NCBI RefSeq assembly: GCF_003966225.1
Contig: NZ_RXNU01000003.1
Coordinates: forward strand, 310,001-374,000
DNA: 64,000 nt
Origin: Shewanella canadensis
Lineage (GTDB): Bacteria; Pseudomonadota; Gammaproteobacteria; Enterobacterales; Shewanellaceae
Direction: 5' to 3'
The notes beneath the pieces are model-generated. The model saw only the letters and a list, made by a program, of their open reading frames with translations. It had not been told where the DNA came from and ran no database searches. Every line of letters starts with the position of its first letter. Positions within the stretch are counted from its first letter, which is position 1. Of this stretch, positions 9,400 to 18,995 are shown in pieces. The position numbers and the translations under genes are program-made.

Positions 9400-10146
9400 A
9401 TGAGTGTAAGTATAGATTTAACAGGCAAAGTGGCGCTTGTTACAGGTGCAAGCCGTGGGATTGGCCGTGCAGTTGCCGAAACGCTGGTTGCTGCAGGTGC
9501 GACAGTGGTAGGGACTGCGACGAGCGAACGTGGCGCTGCTGCTATTCAGGAATATTTGGGTGACAAGGGTTTAGGCTTAGTCCTTAATGTTACCGATAGC
9601 CAGTCTGTTACGGATCTTTTTGCTCAGATCAAAGAAAAATCAGGTGATGTCAGTATTCTGGTTAACAACGCCGGCATTACGCGTGATAATTTATTGATGC
9701 GCATGAAAGAAGATGAATGGAGTGATATCATAGATACCAACCTTACATCTCTATTTCGTACCTCAAAGGCCGTCATGCGACCTATGATGAAAAAACGTCA
9801 TGGTCGAATCATCAATATTGGTTCAGTCGTCGGTTCTATGGGAAATCCTGGACAAACGAACTACTGTGCTGCTAAGGCCGGTTTAATCGGTTTTACAAAA
9901 TCTCTTGCAAGAGAGGTTGCATCTCGTCAAATAACAGTGAATGCTATTGCTCCTGGATTTATCCAGACTGATATGACTGATGATCTGACGGAAGAGCAGC
10001 AACAAGGTATCTTGTCTCAGGTTCCAATGGAGCGTCTAGGACAGGCACAAGAGATCGCTAATGCTGTGGTCTTCTTAGCTTCAGACTCCGCTGCATATAT
10101 CACGGGAGAGACTCTCCATGTGAATGGTGGCATGTACATGGTTTAA
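9400..10146 (+). CDS. fabG: 3-oxoacyl-ACP reductase FabG
   Basis: NADPH-dependent reduction of beta-ketoacyl-ACP. 248 residues of classical short-chain dehydrogenase: TGASRGIGRA cofactor motif, NNAG, Ser142, Tyr155 and Lys159 (YCAAKAG), and the C-terminal HVNGGMYMV typical of FabG. AGGAGA lies 5 bases before the ATG. The gene context is decisive against other SDR functions. Confidence 0.97.
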   Translation: MSVSIDLTGKVALVTGASRGIGRAVAETLVAAGATVVGTATSERGAAAIQEYLGDKGLGLVLNVTDSQSVTDLFAQIKEKSGDVSILVNNAGITRDNLLMRMKEDEWSDIIDTNLTSLFRTSKAVMRPMMKKRHGRIINIGSVVGSMGNPGQTNYCAAKAGLIGFTKSLAREVASRQITVNAIAPGFIQTDMTDDLTEEQQQGILSQVPMERLGQAQEIANAVVFLASDSAAYITGETLHVNGGMYMV

Positions 10147-10231
10147 GGGTAATAGGTAAATAATGCGGTTAATTATTGATGATCCTTATCAAAATGTGTT
10201 TAAATTCGTGGTTAGACCACAAAAGTTAAGC

Positions 10232-10259
10232 TTGCATTGTTTGCCAAATTGAATAAACT
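10232..10259 (+). promoter_or_regulatory. Possible acpP promoter
   Basis: In the 159-bp fabG-acpP gap, TTGCAT (10232-10237) and TAAACT (10254-10259) are spaced 16 bp. This would give acpP its own transcript with a leader of about 40 nt, consistent with the very high ACP demand known in bacteria. The -10 box is only a 4/6 match, so the call is tentative. Confidence 0.4.
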
Positions 10260-10305
10260 ACTCTCAATCTTGCGCAAGTGCGTAATTTGAATAGGAAAGA
10301 AACTA

Positions 10306-10539
10306 ATGAGCAACATCGAAGAACGTGTAAAGAAAATCATTATTGAGCAGCTAGGTGTTAAAGAAGAAGACGTTAAGTCAGCAGCATCTTTCGTTGACGA
10401 CTTGGGTGCAGATTCTCTGGACACTGTTGAGTTGGTTATGGCTCTGGAAGAAGAGTTTGACACCGAGATCCCTGATGAAGAAGCTGAAAAGATCACTACT
10501 GTTCAAGCAGCGGTCGACTACGTTTCAAAGAATCAGTAA
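10306..10539 (+). CDS. acpP: Acyl carrier protein
   Basis: 77-residue acidic ACP that carries acyl chains on 4'-phosphopantetheine at Ser37 of [18 protein letters not shown]. The sequence is nearly identical to E. coli AcpP across the helix II recognition region. AGGAAAG lies about 8 bases before the ATG. It is followed immediately by a strong hairpin terminator, so it probably gives an abundant short mRNA in addition to readthrough into fabF. Confidence 0.98.
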   Translation: MSNIEERVKKIIIEQLGVKEEDVKSAASFVDDLGADSLDTVELVMALEEEFDTEIPDEEAEKITTVQAAVDYVSKNQ

Positions 10540-10552
10540 TCCTGAATTCTAG

Positions 10553-10583
10553 AAAACAGGCAGCATTTATGCTGCCTGTTTTT
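10553..10583 (+). terminator. Rho-independent terminator after acpP
   Basis: A 14-bp stem (10553-10566 with 10569-10582) around GGCAGCAT, a very short loop and a U-rich 3' side. It separates acpP from fabF and would act as a terminator or partial attenuator. Confidence 0.85.
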
Positions 10584-10764
10584 GTTTCTGGCTACTGGAA
10601 TTTTTCGTTCAACTATTTCATGATTTGAACCCCACTACTTTTCGAGTTGTTGAACTCTGTATTTTAAAGTGGTTTGGGTATATATTTTATTCCTCTGGTT
10701 AGAAATTCTCCATCGCAGCGTTAAATCGCTGTCGTCGATTAACTCAATGTATATAGGTGAAAGT

Positions 10765-12003
10765 GTGTCTAAACGTCGTGTAGTCGTAACAGGACTCGGT
10801 CTGGTGACTCCTGTAGGGAATACTGTAGATTCTTCCTGGAAAGCCCTTGTTTCAGGTAAAAGTGGTATTGCGCCAATAACTAAATTTGATGCCAGCGAGT
10901 TTTCGACTCGTTTTAGCGGCTCGGTCAAAGATTTTGACGTCGAGCAATATATGTCTAGAAAAGACGCTCGTAAGATGGATCTGTTTATTCAATATGGTAT
11001 GGCCGCCGGTATTCAGGCTGTAACCGACTCAGGTCTCGATATGGATAAGCTCGATCCTGCCCGCGTAGGTACGGCTGTTGGGGCTGGAATGGGCGGTATG
11101 CCGCTTATCGAACAAGCCCACTCCGCGCTGTTAAAAGGTGGCCCACGTAAAATATCGCCATTCTTCATCCCGAGTACCATCATCAACATGATCTCTGGTC
11201 ATCTCTCGATTAAATACGGTATGACAGGGCCTAACTTTGCCGTTACTACAGCCTGTACTACCGGTGTGCATAATATCGGTTTTGCCGCCCGGACTATCGC
11301 TTATGGCGATGCCGATGTGATGGTTGCCGGTGGTGCTGAAGATGTGACTTGTCCGTTAGCCGTTGGTGGTTTCGGTTCGGCTAAGGCGTTATCGACCCGC
11401 AACGATGATCCGCAAGCGGCGAGCCGCCCTTGGGATAGAGACCGTGATGGCTTCGTTATGGGTGACGGCGCAGGTGTCATGGTTATGGAAGAGTATGAAC
11501 ATGCTAAAGCACGGGGAGCGACCATTTATGGTGAGCTTGTTGGTTTTGGTATGAGTGGTGATGCATTCCACATGACATCGCCTCCAGCCGATGGTGCGGG
11601 CGCTGCAGCGGCGATGGTCAATGCCATTCGTGATGCAAAACTTGCAAACGAAAGTATTGGCTATATTAACGCTCATGGCACATCGACCCCGGCGGGTGAT
11701 AGAGCCGAAGCCGCAGCTGTTAAATCCGTCTTTGGCGATCATGCTTATGATCTGCTCGTTAGCTCGACTAAATCGATGACGGGCCATCTATTGGGTGCTG
11801 CAGGTTCAGTTGAAGCGATTATTACCCTGCTTGCACTTAGAGATCAGGTTATTCCTCCAACATTGAATCTGGATAACCCTGATGAAGGTTGTGATTTAGA
11901 TTTCGTGCCTCACACCGCAAGGGATCACAAGTTTGATTACGGCCTGTGTAATTCATTTGGCTTTGGTGGCACAAACGGCTCTCTGTTGTTTAAGAAAGTA
12001 TAA
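10765..12003 (+). CDS. fabF: 3-oxoacyl-ACP synthase II FabF
   Basis: Elongating beta-ketoacyl-ACP synthase. Starting at the GTG at 10765 gives [18 protein letters not shown] and 412 residues, exactly the E. coli FabF length; an AGGTGA Shine-Dalgarno lies just upstream. In-frame ATGs at 10669 and 10747 have no ribosome site and would add non-homologous sequence. The active-site Cys is in [10 protein letters not shown], with His residues in [11 protein letters not shown] and [12 protein letters not shown]. It ends the fab cluster and is followed by a terminator. Confidence 0.96.
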   Translation: MSKRRVVVTGLGLVTPVGNTVDSSWKALVSGKSGIAPITKFDASEFSTRFSGSVKDFDVEQYMSRKDARKMDLFIQYGMAAGIQAVTDSGLDMDKLDPARVGTAVGAGMGGMPLIEQAHSALLKGGPRKISPFFIPSTIINMISGHLSIKYGMTGPNFAVTTACTTGVHNIGFAARTIAYGDADVMVAGGAEDVTCPLAVGGFGSAKALSTRNDDPQAASRPWDRDRDGFVMGDGAGVMVMEEYEHAKARGATIYGELVGFGMSGDAFHMTSPPADGAGAAAAMVNAIRDAKLANESIGYINAHGTSTPAGDRAEAAAVKSVFGDHAYDLLVSSTKSMTGHLLGAAGSVEAIITLLALRDQVIPPTLNLDNPDEGCDLDFVPHTARDHKFDYGLCNSFGFGGTNGSLLFKKV

Positions 12004-12020
12004 TTGTTGAGTCACTCCTT

Positions 12021-12048
12021 AAAAAGCGCCTATGGGCGCTTTTTTTTT
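12021..12048 (+). terminator. Terminator of the fab operon
   Basis: GCGCC/GGCGC stem extended by A/T pairs, loop TATG, followed by eight T residues. Confidence 0.92.
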
Positions 12049-12180
12049 GCTTTTGTGTAAATCGGTTATGTCATAATTCAACCTATGCTAACAAGTGCAA
12101 GGGAAGGTGATAGCGCTTAGGTAACCTGGCTCCTAGTTTAGGTTTACACTTTGCAACCAGTTTGTAACATCATGATTAGT

Positions 12181-12215
12181 CGTCAGATTAACCAGGATCT
12201 ACCGTCAGATTAACC
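12181..12215. repeat. Two direct copies of CGTCAGATTAACC
   Basis: The 13-base word occurs at 12181-12193 and 12203-12215, start to start 22 bp, about two helical turns. It lies in the 245-bp spacer between the fab terminator and the next gene, so it could be a tandem operator, but no regulator can be named. Nothing else was recognised in the spacer. Confidence 0.5.
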
Positions 12216-12292
12216 TTAGTTCATCTCTATTGGATCTTGCTTTGGATAGGCAGATAATTGCGATCTGTAACTTCGGTTTTAAGGAACCTCAC

Positions 12293-12661
12293 GTGTTAAA
12301 TCTTACTGTACTTCCCCTACTGCCGCTTGTCGGTGCATTAACGGCAAACCTGAATGAGCTTATAAGAGGTGAAACTGTCAATGTGCACCCGAAGTTACCT
12401 ATTGGAATGAAAACTTTCAGTGTTGCCGCCGCAGGCTTTGCTATCGTGTGGTTTGCCCTGTTGGTGACGGCCATTTATGCCGGAGGGGAGGCCGATAACA
12501 TCGCTGGTATCGAGGTGTTGATACTGTTCTTGGCTGGCTTCATCATTCATTCGGGTATCCAAGCCTCGCGCTTACTGAATGAACGTGTTCAACTATGGGT
12601 TTACCGACTCGCAATTCCTTTTATTCTCGTTACAAGTTTTATCGTTCTAAAATTTGGCTAA
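12293..12661 (+). CDS. Small inner-membrane protein of unknown function
   Basis: A 122-residue protein with three to four hydrophobic segments (VLPLLPLVGALTANLNEL, FSVAAAGFAIVWFALLVTAIY, IEVLILFLAGFIIHSGIQ, LAIPFILVTSFIVLKFG). I do not recognise the family. The GTG at 12293 is preferred to an upstream ATG at 12230 because AAGGA lies 7 bases before it and the extra upstream residues are not membrane-like. It is a single gene between the fab terminator and the thioesterase gene. Confidence 0.65.
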   Translation: MLNLTVLPLLPLVGALTANLNELIRGETVNVHPKLPIGMKTFSVAAAGFAIVWFALLVTAIYAGGEADNIAGIEVLILFLAGFIIHSGIQASRLLNERVQLWVYRLAIPFILVTSFIVLKFG

Positions 12662-12768
12662 CTGATTAAAACATCGCTAAGACAGTCATAAATCTCATAT
12701 TATACTTGTACGTCATTTACTATTTATGGCGTACACTTACAGCATCCTCCAATTGTTTCGAGATAAAA

Positions 12769-13251
12769 ATGGCCGGTAAAGAGCGAGCGATAACCTTAAG
12801 GTTTCTGGCAGAGCCTGCTGATGTGAACTTCGGTGGAAAGGTGCACGGTGGCGCCGTCATGAAGTGGATCGACTTAGCCGCTTATGCGTGCTCGGCGGGC
12901 TGGAGTGGTAAGTACTGCATTACAGCCTATGCCGGCGGGATCCGTTTCGTGAAGCCTATTCATGTGGGTAATATTGTTGAAACGACGGCTAAAGTCATCT
13001 ATACGGGACGCTCATCTATGCATTTGGGTATCGATGTTCGTGCCGGAGACCCTAAGAACTCTGAACGTCATTTGACCACTCACTGTGTGGTTATTATGGT
13101 CGCGGTTGATGATGCAGGACATCCCACCGAAGTGCCTGAATGGGTGCCTCAAACAGATGAAGACATTAAGTTGCGTGATTCAGCGATTCGGTTAATGGAG
13201 ATGCGTAAAAAAATCGGGGCTGAAATGGAAGCTCATGTAACCTTAGCTTAA
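12769..13251 (+). CDS. Acyl-CoA thioesterase, hot-dog fold
   Basis: 160-residue hot-dog thioesterase of the YciA/ACOT type, hydrolysing acyl-CoA to free acid. FGGKVHGGAVMKWIDLAAYACSAGW is the conserved helix region (the HGG turn and following Asp), and VGNIVETTAKVIYTGRSSMHLGIDV is the typical beta-sheet segment. ATG 12769 is chosen because an upstream in-frame ATG (12706) would add 21 unrelated residues. Substrate chain length is not predictable. A terminator follows directly. Confidence 0.87.
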   Translation: MAGKERAITLRFLAEPADVNFGGKVHGGAVMKWIDLAAYACSAGWSGKYCITAYAGGIRFVKPIHVGNIVETTAKVIYTGRSSMHLGIDVRAGDPKNSERHLTTHCVVIMVAVDDAGHPTEVPEWVPQTDEDIKLRDSAIRLMEMRKKIGAEMEAHVTLA

Positions 13252-13266
13252 TTAAATATTTTACGT

Positions 13267-13292
13267 AAAAGGCACCTTAGGGTGCCTTTTTT
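13267..13292 (+). terminator. Terminator after thioesterase gene
   Basis: GGCACC/GGTGCC stem with A-tract upstream, loop TTAG and six Ts. Confidence 0.92.
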
Positions 13293-13367
13293 CTAACCCG
13301 CTTTTATAAAAAATGTACAGGGTGATAGACTAGCTCAGCTAAGAACTAAAACTAATAAGGGATAAAA

Positions 13368-14243
13368 ATGGCAAAAGTAGCATTTATCGGTTTAGGTGTT
13401 ATGGGTTACCCAATGGCAGGCCACTTGGTTAGAGAGGGACATGATGTCACCGTATACAACCGCACTGAGGTTAAAGCTGAGGCTTGGGTCAACGAATATG
13501 GCGGACAATCCAAATCTACCCCTAAGCTTGCCGCACAAGGCCAGGAGATTGTATTTATCTGTGTCGGTAACGATGACGATCTGCGTGAGGTTACCTTAGG
13601 TGAAGCGGGCGTACTCAAAGGAATGGAGGCGGGAACGATTCTTGTCGACCATACGACCGCCTCTGCCGATGTAGCCCGCGAGATAGGTGAAATGGCATCA
13701 CAAGCCGGTATCGGCTTTCTGGATGCGCCAGTGTCTGGCGGACAGGCTGGAGCTGAAAATGGCGTGCTGACTGTGATGACAGGCGGTGATGTGGAAATAT
13801 TTGAGCAAGCCAAACCCATTATCGATGCCTATGCTCGCTGTATCGAACGTCTTGGCGATATTGGCGCAGGACAACTGACTAAGATGGTCAATCAAATCTG
13901 CATCGCAGGTGTGGTTCAGGGATTGGCAGAGGGGCTTCATTTTGCTCGCAGTGCCGGACTCGATGGTGAGAAGGTTGTCGAAGTGATCAGTCAAGGGGCC
14001 GCACAATCCTGGCAGATGGAGAATCGCTATCAGACGATGTGGCAGGGAGAGTACAATTTAGGTTTCGCCGTAGACTGGATGCGAAAAGATCTCAATATTG
14101 CATTAGATGAAGCCAGAAAGAATGGCTCTCATCTGCCTCTGACCGCACTGGTCGATCAGTTTTACTCAGAAGTGCAGGCTATCGGCGGGAATCGCTGGGA
14201 CACGTCAAGCTTGTTGGCAAAACTGGAACGTAATCGAAAATAA
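13368..14243 (+). CDS. Beta-hydroxyacid dehydrogenase (3-hydroxyisobutyrate/tartronate-semialdehyde type)
   Basis: 291-residue NAD(P)-dependent dehydrogenase. The Rossmann motif GLGVMGYPMAGHL is at the N-terminus, the substrate signature DAPVSGGQAGAENG is around residue 120, and the catalytic Lys is in GQLTKMVNQ. A C-terminal all-helical domain follows. The family includes 3-hydroxyisobutyrate, tartronate-semialdehyde and succinic-semialdehyde reductases, and the specific substrate cannot be assigned. It is monocistronic, with a well-placed AAGGGATAAAA before the ATG and a terminator shared with cdd. Confidence 0.88.
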   Translation: MAKVAFIGLGVMGYPMAGHLVREGHDVTVYNRTEVKAEAWVNEYGGQSKSTPKLAAQGQEIVFICVGNDDDLREVTLGEAGVLKGMEAGTILVDHTTASADVAREIGEMASQAGIGFLDAPVSGGQAGAENGVLTVMTGGDVEIFEQAKPIIDAYARCIERLGDIGAGQLTKMVNQICIAGVVQGLAEGLHFARSAGLDGEKVVEVISQGAAQSWQMENRYQTMWQGEYNLGFAVDWMRKDLNIALDEARKNGSHLPLTALVDQFYSEVQAIGGNRWDTSSLLAKLERNRK

Positions 14244-14261
14244 TTATCGAAAATTAATACA

Positions 14262-14289
14262 AAAAAGGACTGCTTCGGCAGTCCTTTTT
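14262..14289. terminator. Bidirectional terminator between dehydrogenase and cdd
   Basis: GGACTGC/GCAGTCC stem with a TTCG tetraloop, flanked by A5 and T5, so it can work for both convergent genes. Confidence 0.92.
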
Positions 14290-14325
14290 GATTGAGTTAA
14301 ACGCTCTTATACCAATCGATATTAA

Positions 14326-15216
14326 TTACTCTGGGTCGAGGACGATATGTTCAAGCTCTACGGCCGCAACAGCATGGAGAGCATCCATAGTCGCGCCAAC
14401 CAGGGAGATTTTTCCACCTGCAGATTCGATCAATACCGCACGAGAGATCTCACAGAACTCTCTGTTATGTCTGGCCATGGTAGAAAGTGCCATCTGCATG
14501 GGTAACATAGAGGGGTTAAACGCCGCATTTTCGGCGTATCGGCCACAATAGGTCGCACCATCTTGTGTTTCCAGGACAACAGCCGCATAACTACTCGTAT
14601 AAGGTGCATAGCTTAAGCTTGCATGGTCCAAAGCCTCGATGATCATAGGGTCTGAGCTGTCCAGGCTTAGCTCATGCTGCTGCTTGGTTAGCAAGGGCTC
14701 GGTAATGTTCAGATCGCTCGGGCCAAAGGCATAGGGCAGATAATGAGACAGTGGTTGAGTTTGTTGTTCTGGAAGGTGGATTTTCACCTTCTGGCCTTCA
14801 ACCAGCTCGTTCATAAATTGGCGACAGTGGCCACATGGTGAAAAGTTAACGATGACATCTTCAATTTGACGTTCACCGCTCAGCCATGCATGACTGATAG
14901 CACTCTGTTCTGCATGCACCGAATGGAATAGTGCCTCACCTGTGAGTTCCATATTCGCGCCCATGTAGATATCACCACTCTTACCCTTGGCAATGGCACC
15001 GACATAAAATTCACTGATAGGCGGTCTGGCCAGTGCTGCGGCAACAGGAAGCAAAGCTAGAAGTAGCTCACTTTCCTCTAGTCCACTCTTGGTGATAAGC
15101 GTGTTTAGTTGCTGGGCATCGATATGGCCGGCAAAATCGGCATTCAACATGGGTACCAATGCATCTGATAGCGGTTTTGGCAACTCTGCGATGCACTTTA
15201 TAAATCTATCTTGCAT
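14326..15216 (-). CDS. cdd: Cytidine deaminase
   Basis: Deaminates cytidine and deoxycytidine in pyrimidine salvage. 296 residues, matching the long, two-domain enterobacterial Cdd (294), not the short tetrameric form. The zinc site and catalytic Glu are [11 protein letters not shown], and the two zinc cysteines are in [15 protein letters not shown]. The C-terminal half is the inactive repeat typical of the dimeric form. It is a single gene on the minus strand. Just beyond its stop, at 14311-14324, is a degenerate copy of the ATACCAATCGATAT motif found elsewhere in the window. Confidence 0.96.
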   Translation of the reverse strand: MQDRFIKCIAELPKPLSDALVPMLNADFAGHIDAQQLNTLITKSGLEESELLLALLPVAAALARPPISEFYVGAIAKGKSGDIYMGANMELTGEALFHSVHAEQSAISHAWLSGERQIEDVIVNFSPCGHCRQFMNELVEGQKVKIHLPEQQTQPLSHYLPYAFGPSDLNITEPLLTKQQHELSLDSSDPMIIEALDHASLSYAPYTSSYAAVVLETQDGATYCGRYAENAAFNPSMLPMQMALSTMARHNREFCEISRAVLIESAGGKISLVGATMDALHAVAAVELEHIVLDPE

Positions 15217-15312
15217 GTTAATGGTCCTATAATTGTTAAGATAATGAAAATCATTTTAGTAATCGTTTTACAATGATGATGAGATCTACCTCCCATTTAT
15301 CTCAGTAAAATC

Positions 15313-16725
15313 CTACAAATTGCTAAGATAATGACATAAAGCTGTAAGTAATTTTTGTTTGTCTTCATTTTGAGCTGTTTCATTCACTAGATTTTCTAAC
15401 TTCAACATATAATCGGGATCGTTGAGTCTCGACTGACAAAAATCACGCCACTTCATGGATTCCATCTCATCGAATGTCTCTGGGTAATTACGGCCTCGGT
15501 ATCTGAATAGCATCTCTTTGAGTCTCGAATCATCGAACTCAAGCTCAAGTGCCGCAAGATTCTGCGGTGAGGTATGACGAATGATTTCCATCTTCTCTTT
15601 ATCTGCAGAGCTGAAAAATCCGCCGCTATATAGCTGTAGGTCGGGGTCCGTTGAACCTGACTCATATTCGACATCGAAGACGGCGACTAATTTTTCTCGC
15701 AGCTCCGAGTGTTGCTTCAATAGTTTAAACTGCTCTCTGGCAAATGCCTTATCGATATTGAGTCTCTCGGCATTTTCATCACTGAGTGTCTTAGCGGAAG
15801 CGATAAAGGGACATTTATTGATGTGTATCTGTTTAACGCTGATAGGGAGTTCATCTTCACCAAGATCGGCTCTTCGCGTATACATACGCTCTCTGATCTG
15901 CTCGACACTGAGCTCGATAAGAGGTGAGATATCCATGGCTAAGTTAACGCAGATAATGGCATTTTTATTGGTGGAGTGATGTGCCACCGGCGCAATGATG
16001 GTTGTACAGCCATGGAGTGAACTGATTTTCGAACTGACATGTACCAGAGGCTGCATGTTAAGCACATCGATGAGTTTAGACACCTCTTGTTTACGTCTTA
16101 AGGTGAAGTAATAGTCGAATAGTTTAGGTTGCTTCTGTTTAATCAGCTTTGCCATATCTATGGTGGCATAAACATCTGACATGGCATCGTGTGCCTTTTC
16201 ATGACTTAAGCCGTTGGCCTGGGTCAAATGCTCTAACTTAAAACTGGGTGAACCATCCTCTTTGACCGGCCACTCGATACCATCGGGTCTGAATGCATAA
16301 CAGGCCCTGACGAGATCGATAATGTCCCAACGTGAGTTGCCTTGCTGCCACTCACGGGCATAAGGGTCATAAAAGTTTCGGTAGAAACCGTACCGAGAAA
16401 CCTCATCATCGAATCGAATGGAGTTATACCCGGCAACGCAGGTATTGGGCTGACTAAAAAGATCATGGACTTTAGCCATAAACTCGGCTTCTGGGATCCC
16501 TTTCAGGTTCGCCAATTGTGGAGTGATCCCAGTGATTAAAATGGCTTCGGGTGAGGGGAGGTAATCATTGGCTACCTTGCAATAAAAAGTCACCGGATCC
16601 CCAATAATATTAAGATCCATATCTGTACGGACCCCAGCAAATTGGGAAGGACGGTCTTTAGACGGGTTCGCACCGAAAGTTTCGTAATCGTGCCAGAAGA
16701 TGGTTGGGTTATTGCTGGGAGACAT
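15313..16725 (-). CDS. sbcB: Exodeoxyribonuclease I
   Basis: 3'-5' single-strand DNA exonuclease used in recombination and mismatch repair. 470 residues, similar to E. coli ExoI (475). The DnaQ-like exonuclease domain starts FWHDYETFGANP (first acidic pair) with HDAMSDVYATI as the third motif. The SH3-like and helical C-terminal domains follow (KWRDFCQSRLND). It is monocistronic. Confidence 0.96.
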   Translation of the reverse strand: MSPSNNPTIFWHDYETFGANPSKDRPSQFAGVRTDMDLNIIGDPVTFYCKVANDYLPSPEAILITGITPQLANLKGIPEAEFMAKVHDLFSQPNTCVAGYNSIRFDDEVSRYGFYRNFYDPYAREWQQGNSRWDIIDLVRACYAFRPDGIEWPVKEDGSPSFKLEHLTQANGLSHEKAHDAMSDVYATIDMAKLIKQKQPKLFDYYFTLRRKQEVSKLIDVLNMQPLVHVSSKISSLHGCTTIIAPVAHHSTNKNAIICVNLAMDISPLIELSVEQIRERMYTRRADLGEDELPISVKQIHINKCPFIASAKTLSDENAERLNIDKAFAREQFKLLKQHSELREKLVAVFDVEYESGSTDPDLQLYSGGFFSSADKEKMEIIRHTSPQNLAALELEFDDSRLKEMLFRYRGRNYPETFDEMESMKWRDFCQSRLNDPDYMLKLENLVNETAQNEDKQKLLTALCHYLSNL

Positions 16726-17037
16726 AGATAATTATTTTTGGAAGATACTTGCGACTAATCATAGCATTCTACTTATCGCTTTGTCCTTAATGGTGAGGCT
16801 AAGGTTCATAAGCAACCCAATGGGGCTGTAGCTGAATTATTGTGTCGAAACGATTTTGTTGTGAATGTGTTTTTAGCACATAGAAGGTAAAGGGGGATTG
16901 AGAGCGGTTTCATCGTGATAATGAAGCTAGTTTAAAATATAGCATGGTGGATATATGGTTCAATTTTAACCATTTTCATCGCTGGTACAAATAAACTAAG
17001 CCATGTACAATCCCTGACCCAATAGAGGTGTTGTACT
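16726..17037. other. Spacer upstream of the 273-residue hypothetical gene
   Basis: AT-rich divergent spacer between sbcB and the following plus-strand gene. I see no ORF, RNA or repeat. The palindromic GGTTCAATTTTAACC (about 16955-16969) might be an operator. Confidence 0.3.
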
Positions 17038-17859
17038 ATGTTTGAACCCCTGCTGACACAGCCTGAAATTTTAAAACTCGATCATCACTCCAGACTGATT
17101 GTCACCTTGCACGAAAGCACAAGTGACTTTAGCTTATTACAAGTCATGAATGGCCATATTGGTGAGTTCGTTATTGTCTCCATCAGCGATGACTCCTTGT
17201 CTGTCATGGTTCGATTGCCCCCTTTTCTTTCTATCACGGTGGAGCCATCGACTGCAGATATTAGCTCACTACTCGATGATAATAGGGCTGCATTGACAAG
17301 AAGTGCAGGGCAAGGGTGGCGTCTATTTAGTGCGCTAGGCATATCTCCAAAAATGTGTGCTGGGCAACTCAGAGAGGGCTTGTTCATAGACGTCGGTTTT
17401 AAGTCACAAGCGCAGTTCTCTATTGTACAGTCCAAAATGTGGCAAATTATCGCGTTAGAGCAAGACAATCGATTATTTCATGGGCCCAGAGAGCTTATGC
17501 GGGCGAGGGCGCTTGTCGCCAGAGCGGTTCAACATGAGCTCAAGACCGAAGAATTATTGCTCGAAATAAGCGAGTTAGAAAATGTCAGGAGCGATCTTTC
17601 TACCTTTAGTTGCAGCGAGCTGGTTAGACGTCATCCTGAGATCAGTGCTGAAGTGACTAAATTAGATGCGCAACTATTGAGAAAAAAACAGTGGTTGTCC
17701 CGCAGTTACAATCAATCTGTGGAGCGGGTGAGTTGGCAGTACTCTGCTAACCATGCTTCAATAAATGAATTACAAACACGAAAGCTGGAATATTATAAGC
17801 TGTTATCGACCACAGCGATTAACGACATGGTTCAACAACTGATTGTTGACGAAGAGTAA
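17038..17859 (+). CDS. Hypothetical protein upstream of rlmA
   Basis: 273 residues, not recognised. There is no signal peptide or transmembrane segment. The N-terminal ~140 residues look globular and mixed alpha/beta. The C-terminal half (about 145-273) is strongly helical and charged (RARALVARAVQHELKTEELLLEISELENV), probably coiled coil. Shine-Dalgarno GAGGTG lies 9 bases upstream of the ATG. It ends 20 bp before rlmA and is probably co-transcribed with it. No function is proposed. Confidence 0.72.
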   Translation: MFEPLLTQPEILKLDHHSRLIVTLHESTSDFSLLQVMNGHIGEFVIVSISDDSLSVMVRLPPFLSITVEPSTADISSLLDDNRAALTRSAGQGWRLFSALGISPKMCAGQLREGLFIDVGFKSQAQFSIVQSKMWQIIALEQDNRLFHGPRELMRARALVARAVQHELKTEELLLEISELENVRSDLSTFSCSELVRRHPEISAEVTKLDAQLLRKKQWLSRSYNQSVERVSWQYSANHASINELQTRKLEYYKLLSTTAINDMVQQLIVDEE

Positions 17860-17879
17860 ACCAATAAATCAACGGAAAA

Positions 17880-18695
17880 ATGATGAAATATCGTTGTCCC
17901 CTATGTAAACAAGCTTTGTTACTGAAAGACAGAACCTGGTATTGCCCTGATAATCACAGGTTCGATTGTGCCAAAGAGGGTTATGTCAACTTACTGCCTG
18001 TACAGAAGAAGCGCTCCAAAGATCCTGGCGATAATAAGGAGATGATGTTTGCTCGCAGAGAGTTTCTCAATAAAGGGCATTACCAACTACTCAGCGACCG
18101 AGTGAATGAATTAGCCCTACAGCACGCTCATGGTGCGAAAGCCGGATTAGATATCGGTTGTGGTGAAGGTTATTACAGTCATCGTTTATATGATGCAATG
18201 TCTGAAGAGATGAATTTTTCACTTCAAGGCCTGGATATTTCTAAGTCTGCGCTGAAATACGCATCGAAAAGGTATTCAGATATCAGCTTTTGTGTTGCAA
18301 GTGCATTTGAAATGCCATTTGCGGATGAGAGTTTTGATCTGATGCTGCGTATCTATGCCCCCTCCTTAGATGAAGAGTTAAGGCGCGTGGCTAAAAAAGA
18401 GAGCATATTGATCACAGCCTCTGCTGGAAAGAACCATCATTTTGCGCTTAAAGAGCTGATATATGAGAAGCCAACTCCCCATATAACCGAGAGCAGTCAG
18501 ATTGCTGGTTTTGAGCTGCTTCATCGGGAAAATTTGGAGTCGACTCTGGTACTCAGTGAAGGAATTGAGATCACTCATTTTCTTAACATGACACCTTATA
18601 GCTGGAAGTTGACCGACGAACAGAAAGCAAAATTGGTAAAAAATGGACTTAAATGCGAGTTAGATTTCAAAATTGAGGTTTTTAAAGCCATTTAA
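17880..18695 (+). CDS. rlmA: 23S rRNA (guanine745-N1)-methyltransferase RlmA(I)
   Basis: 271-residue SAM-dependent methyltransferase. The N-terminal zinc finger CPLCKQALL...CPDNHRFDCAKEGYVNLL supplies the Cys/His ligands. EGYVNLLPVQKKRSKDPGDNKEMMFARR is nearly identical to E. coli RlmA. The SAM-binding motif is GLDIGCGEGYYSHRL. Two ATGs are adjacent at 17880 and 17883, and GGAAAA fits the second slightly better. It follows the hypothetical gene by 20 bp. Confidence 0.94.
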   Translation: MMKYRCPLCKQALLLKDRTWYCPDNHRFDCAKEGYVNLLPVQKKRSKDPGDNKEMMFARREFLNKGHYQLLSDRVNELALQHAHGAKAGLDIGCGEGYYSHRLYDAMSEEMNFSLQGLDISKSALKYASKRYSDISFCVASAFEMPFADESFDLMLRIYAPSLDEELRRVAKKESILITASAGKNHHFALKELIYEKPTPHITESSQIAGFELLHRENLESTLVLSEGIEITHFLNMTPYSWKLTDEQKAKLVKNGLKCELDFKIEVFKAI

Positions 18696-18832
18696 TTAAA
18701 AACAAATGGGCGCACGATTAAAAAATGACCAACTATCTGTTTTTAGTGTTTTTACACCATGTTCACAATCATCTCAATAAAACCAAGCAACAGATAACAA
18801 AGCGAAAAGATGGTTTTCCGGTGATTTGATTG

Positions 18833-18995
18833 TTGACATGAGCAGAGAATGATTTATAGTAGTTGCAGCTCGAAGGTTGCATTTATTTTTATGTTCCAAT
18901 ACGATTTGTTCGTCCTGTTAACATAAGTAATACCGGCATTTTCAAGCTCTACTGCCGTTTAGGCTATATTTTATTTAAGTTACAGGATTTATATC
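18833..18995 (+). promoter_or_regulatory. Cold-shock gene promoter and long 5' leader
   Basis: TTGACA (18833-18838) and TATAGT (18855-18860) with 16-bp spacing is the best promoter of the region. Transcription would start near 18867, giving a leader of about 130 nt before the csp ATG. CspA-type genes in enterobacteria have long leaders that refold with temperature. A CGGCA/TGCCG hairpin near 18934-18957 lies in this one. Confidence 0.6.

Noticed and set aside
11389..11787. 132-codon minus-strand ORF inside fabF
   Set aside because: Fully inside a core gene on the other strand; a coding shadow.
13406..13819. 137-codon minus-strand ORF inside the dehydrogenase gene
   Set aside because: Antisense shadow of a well-identified enzyme with no initiation signal.
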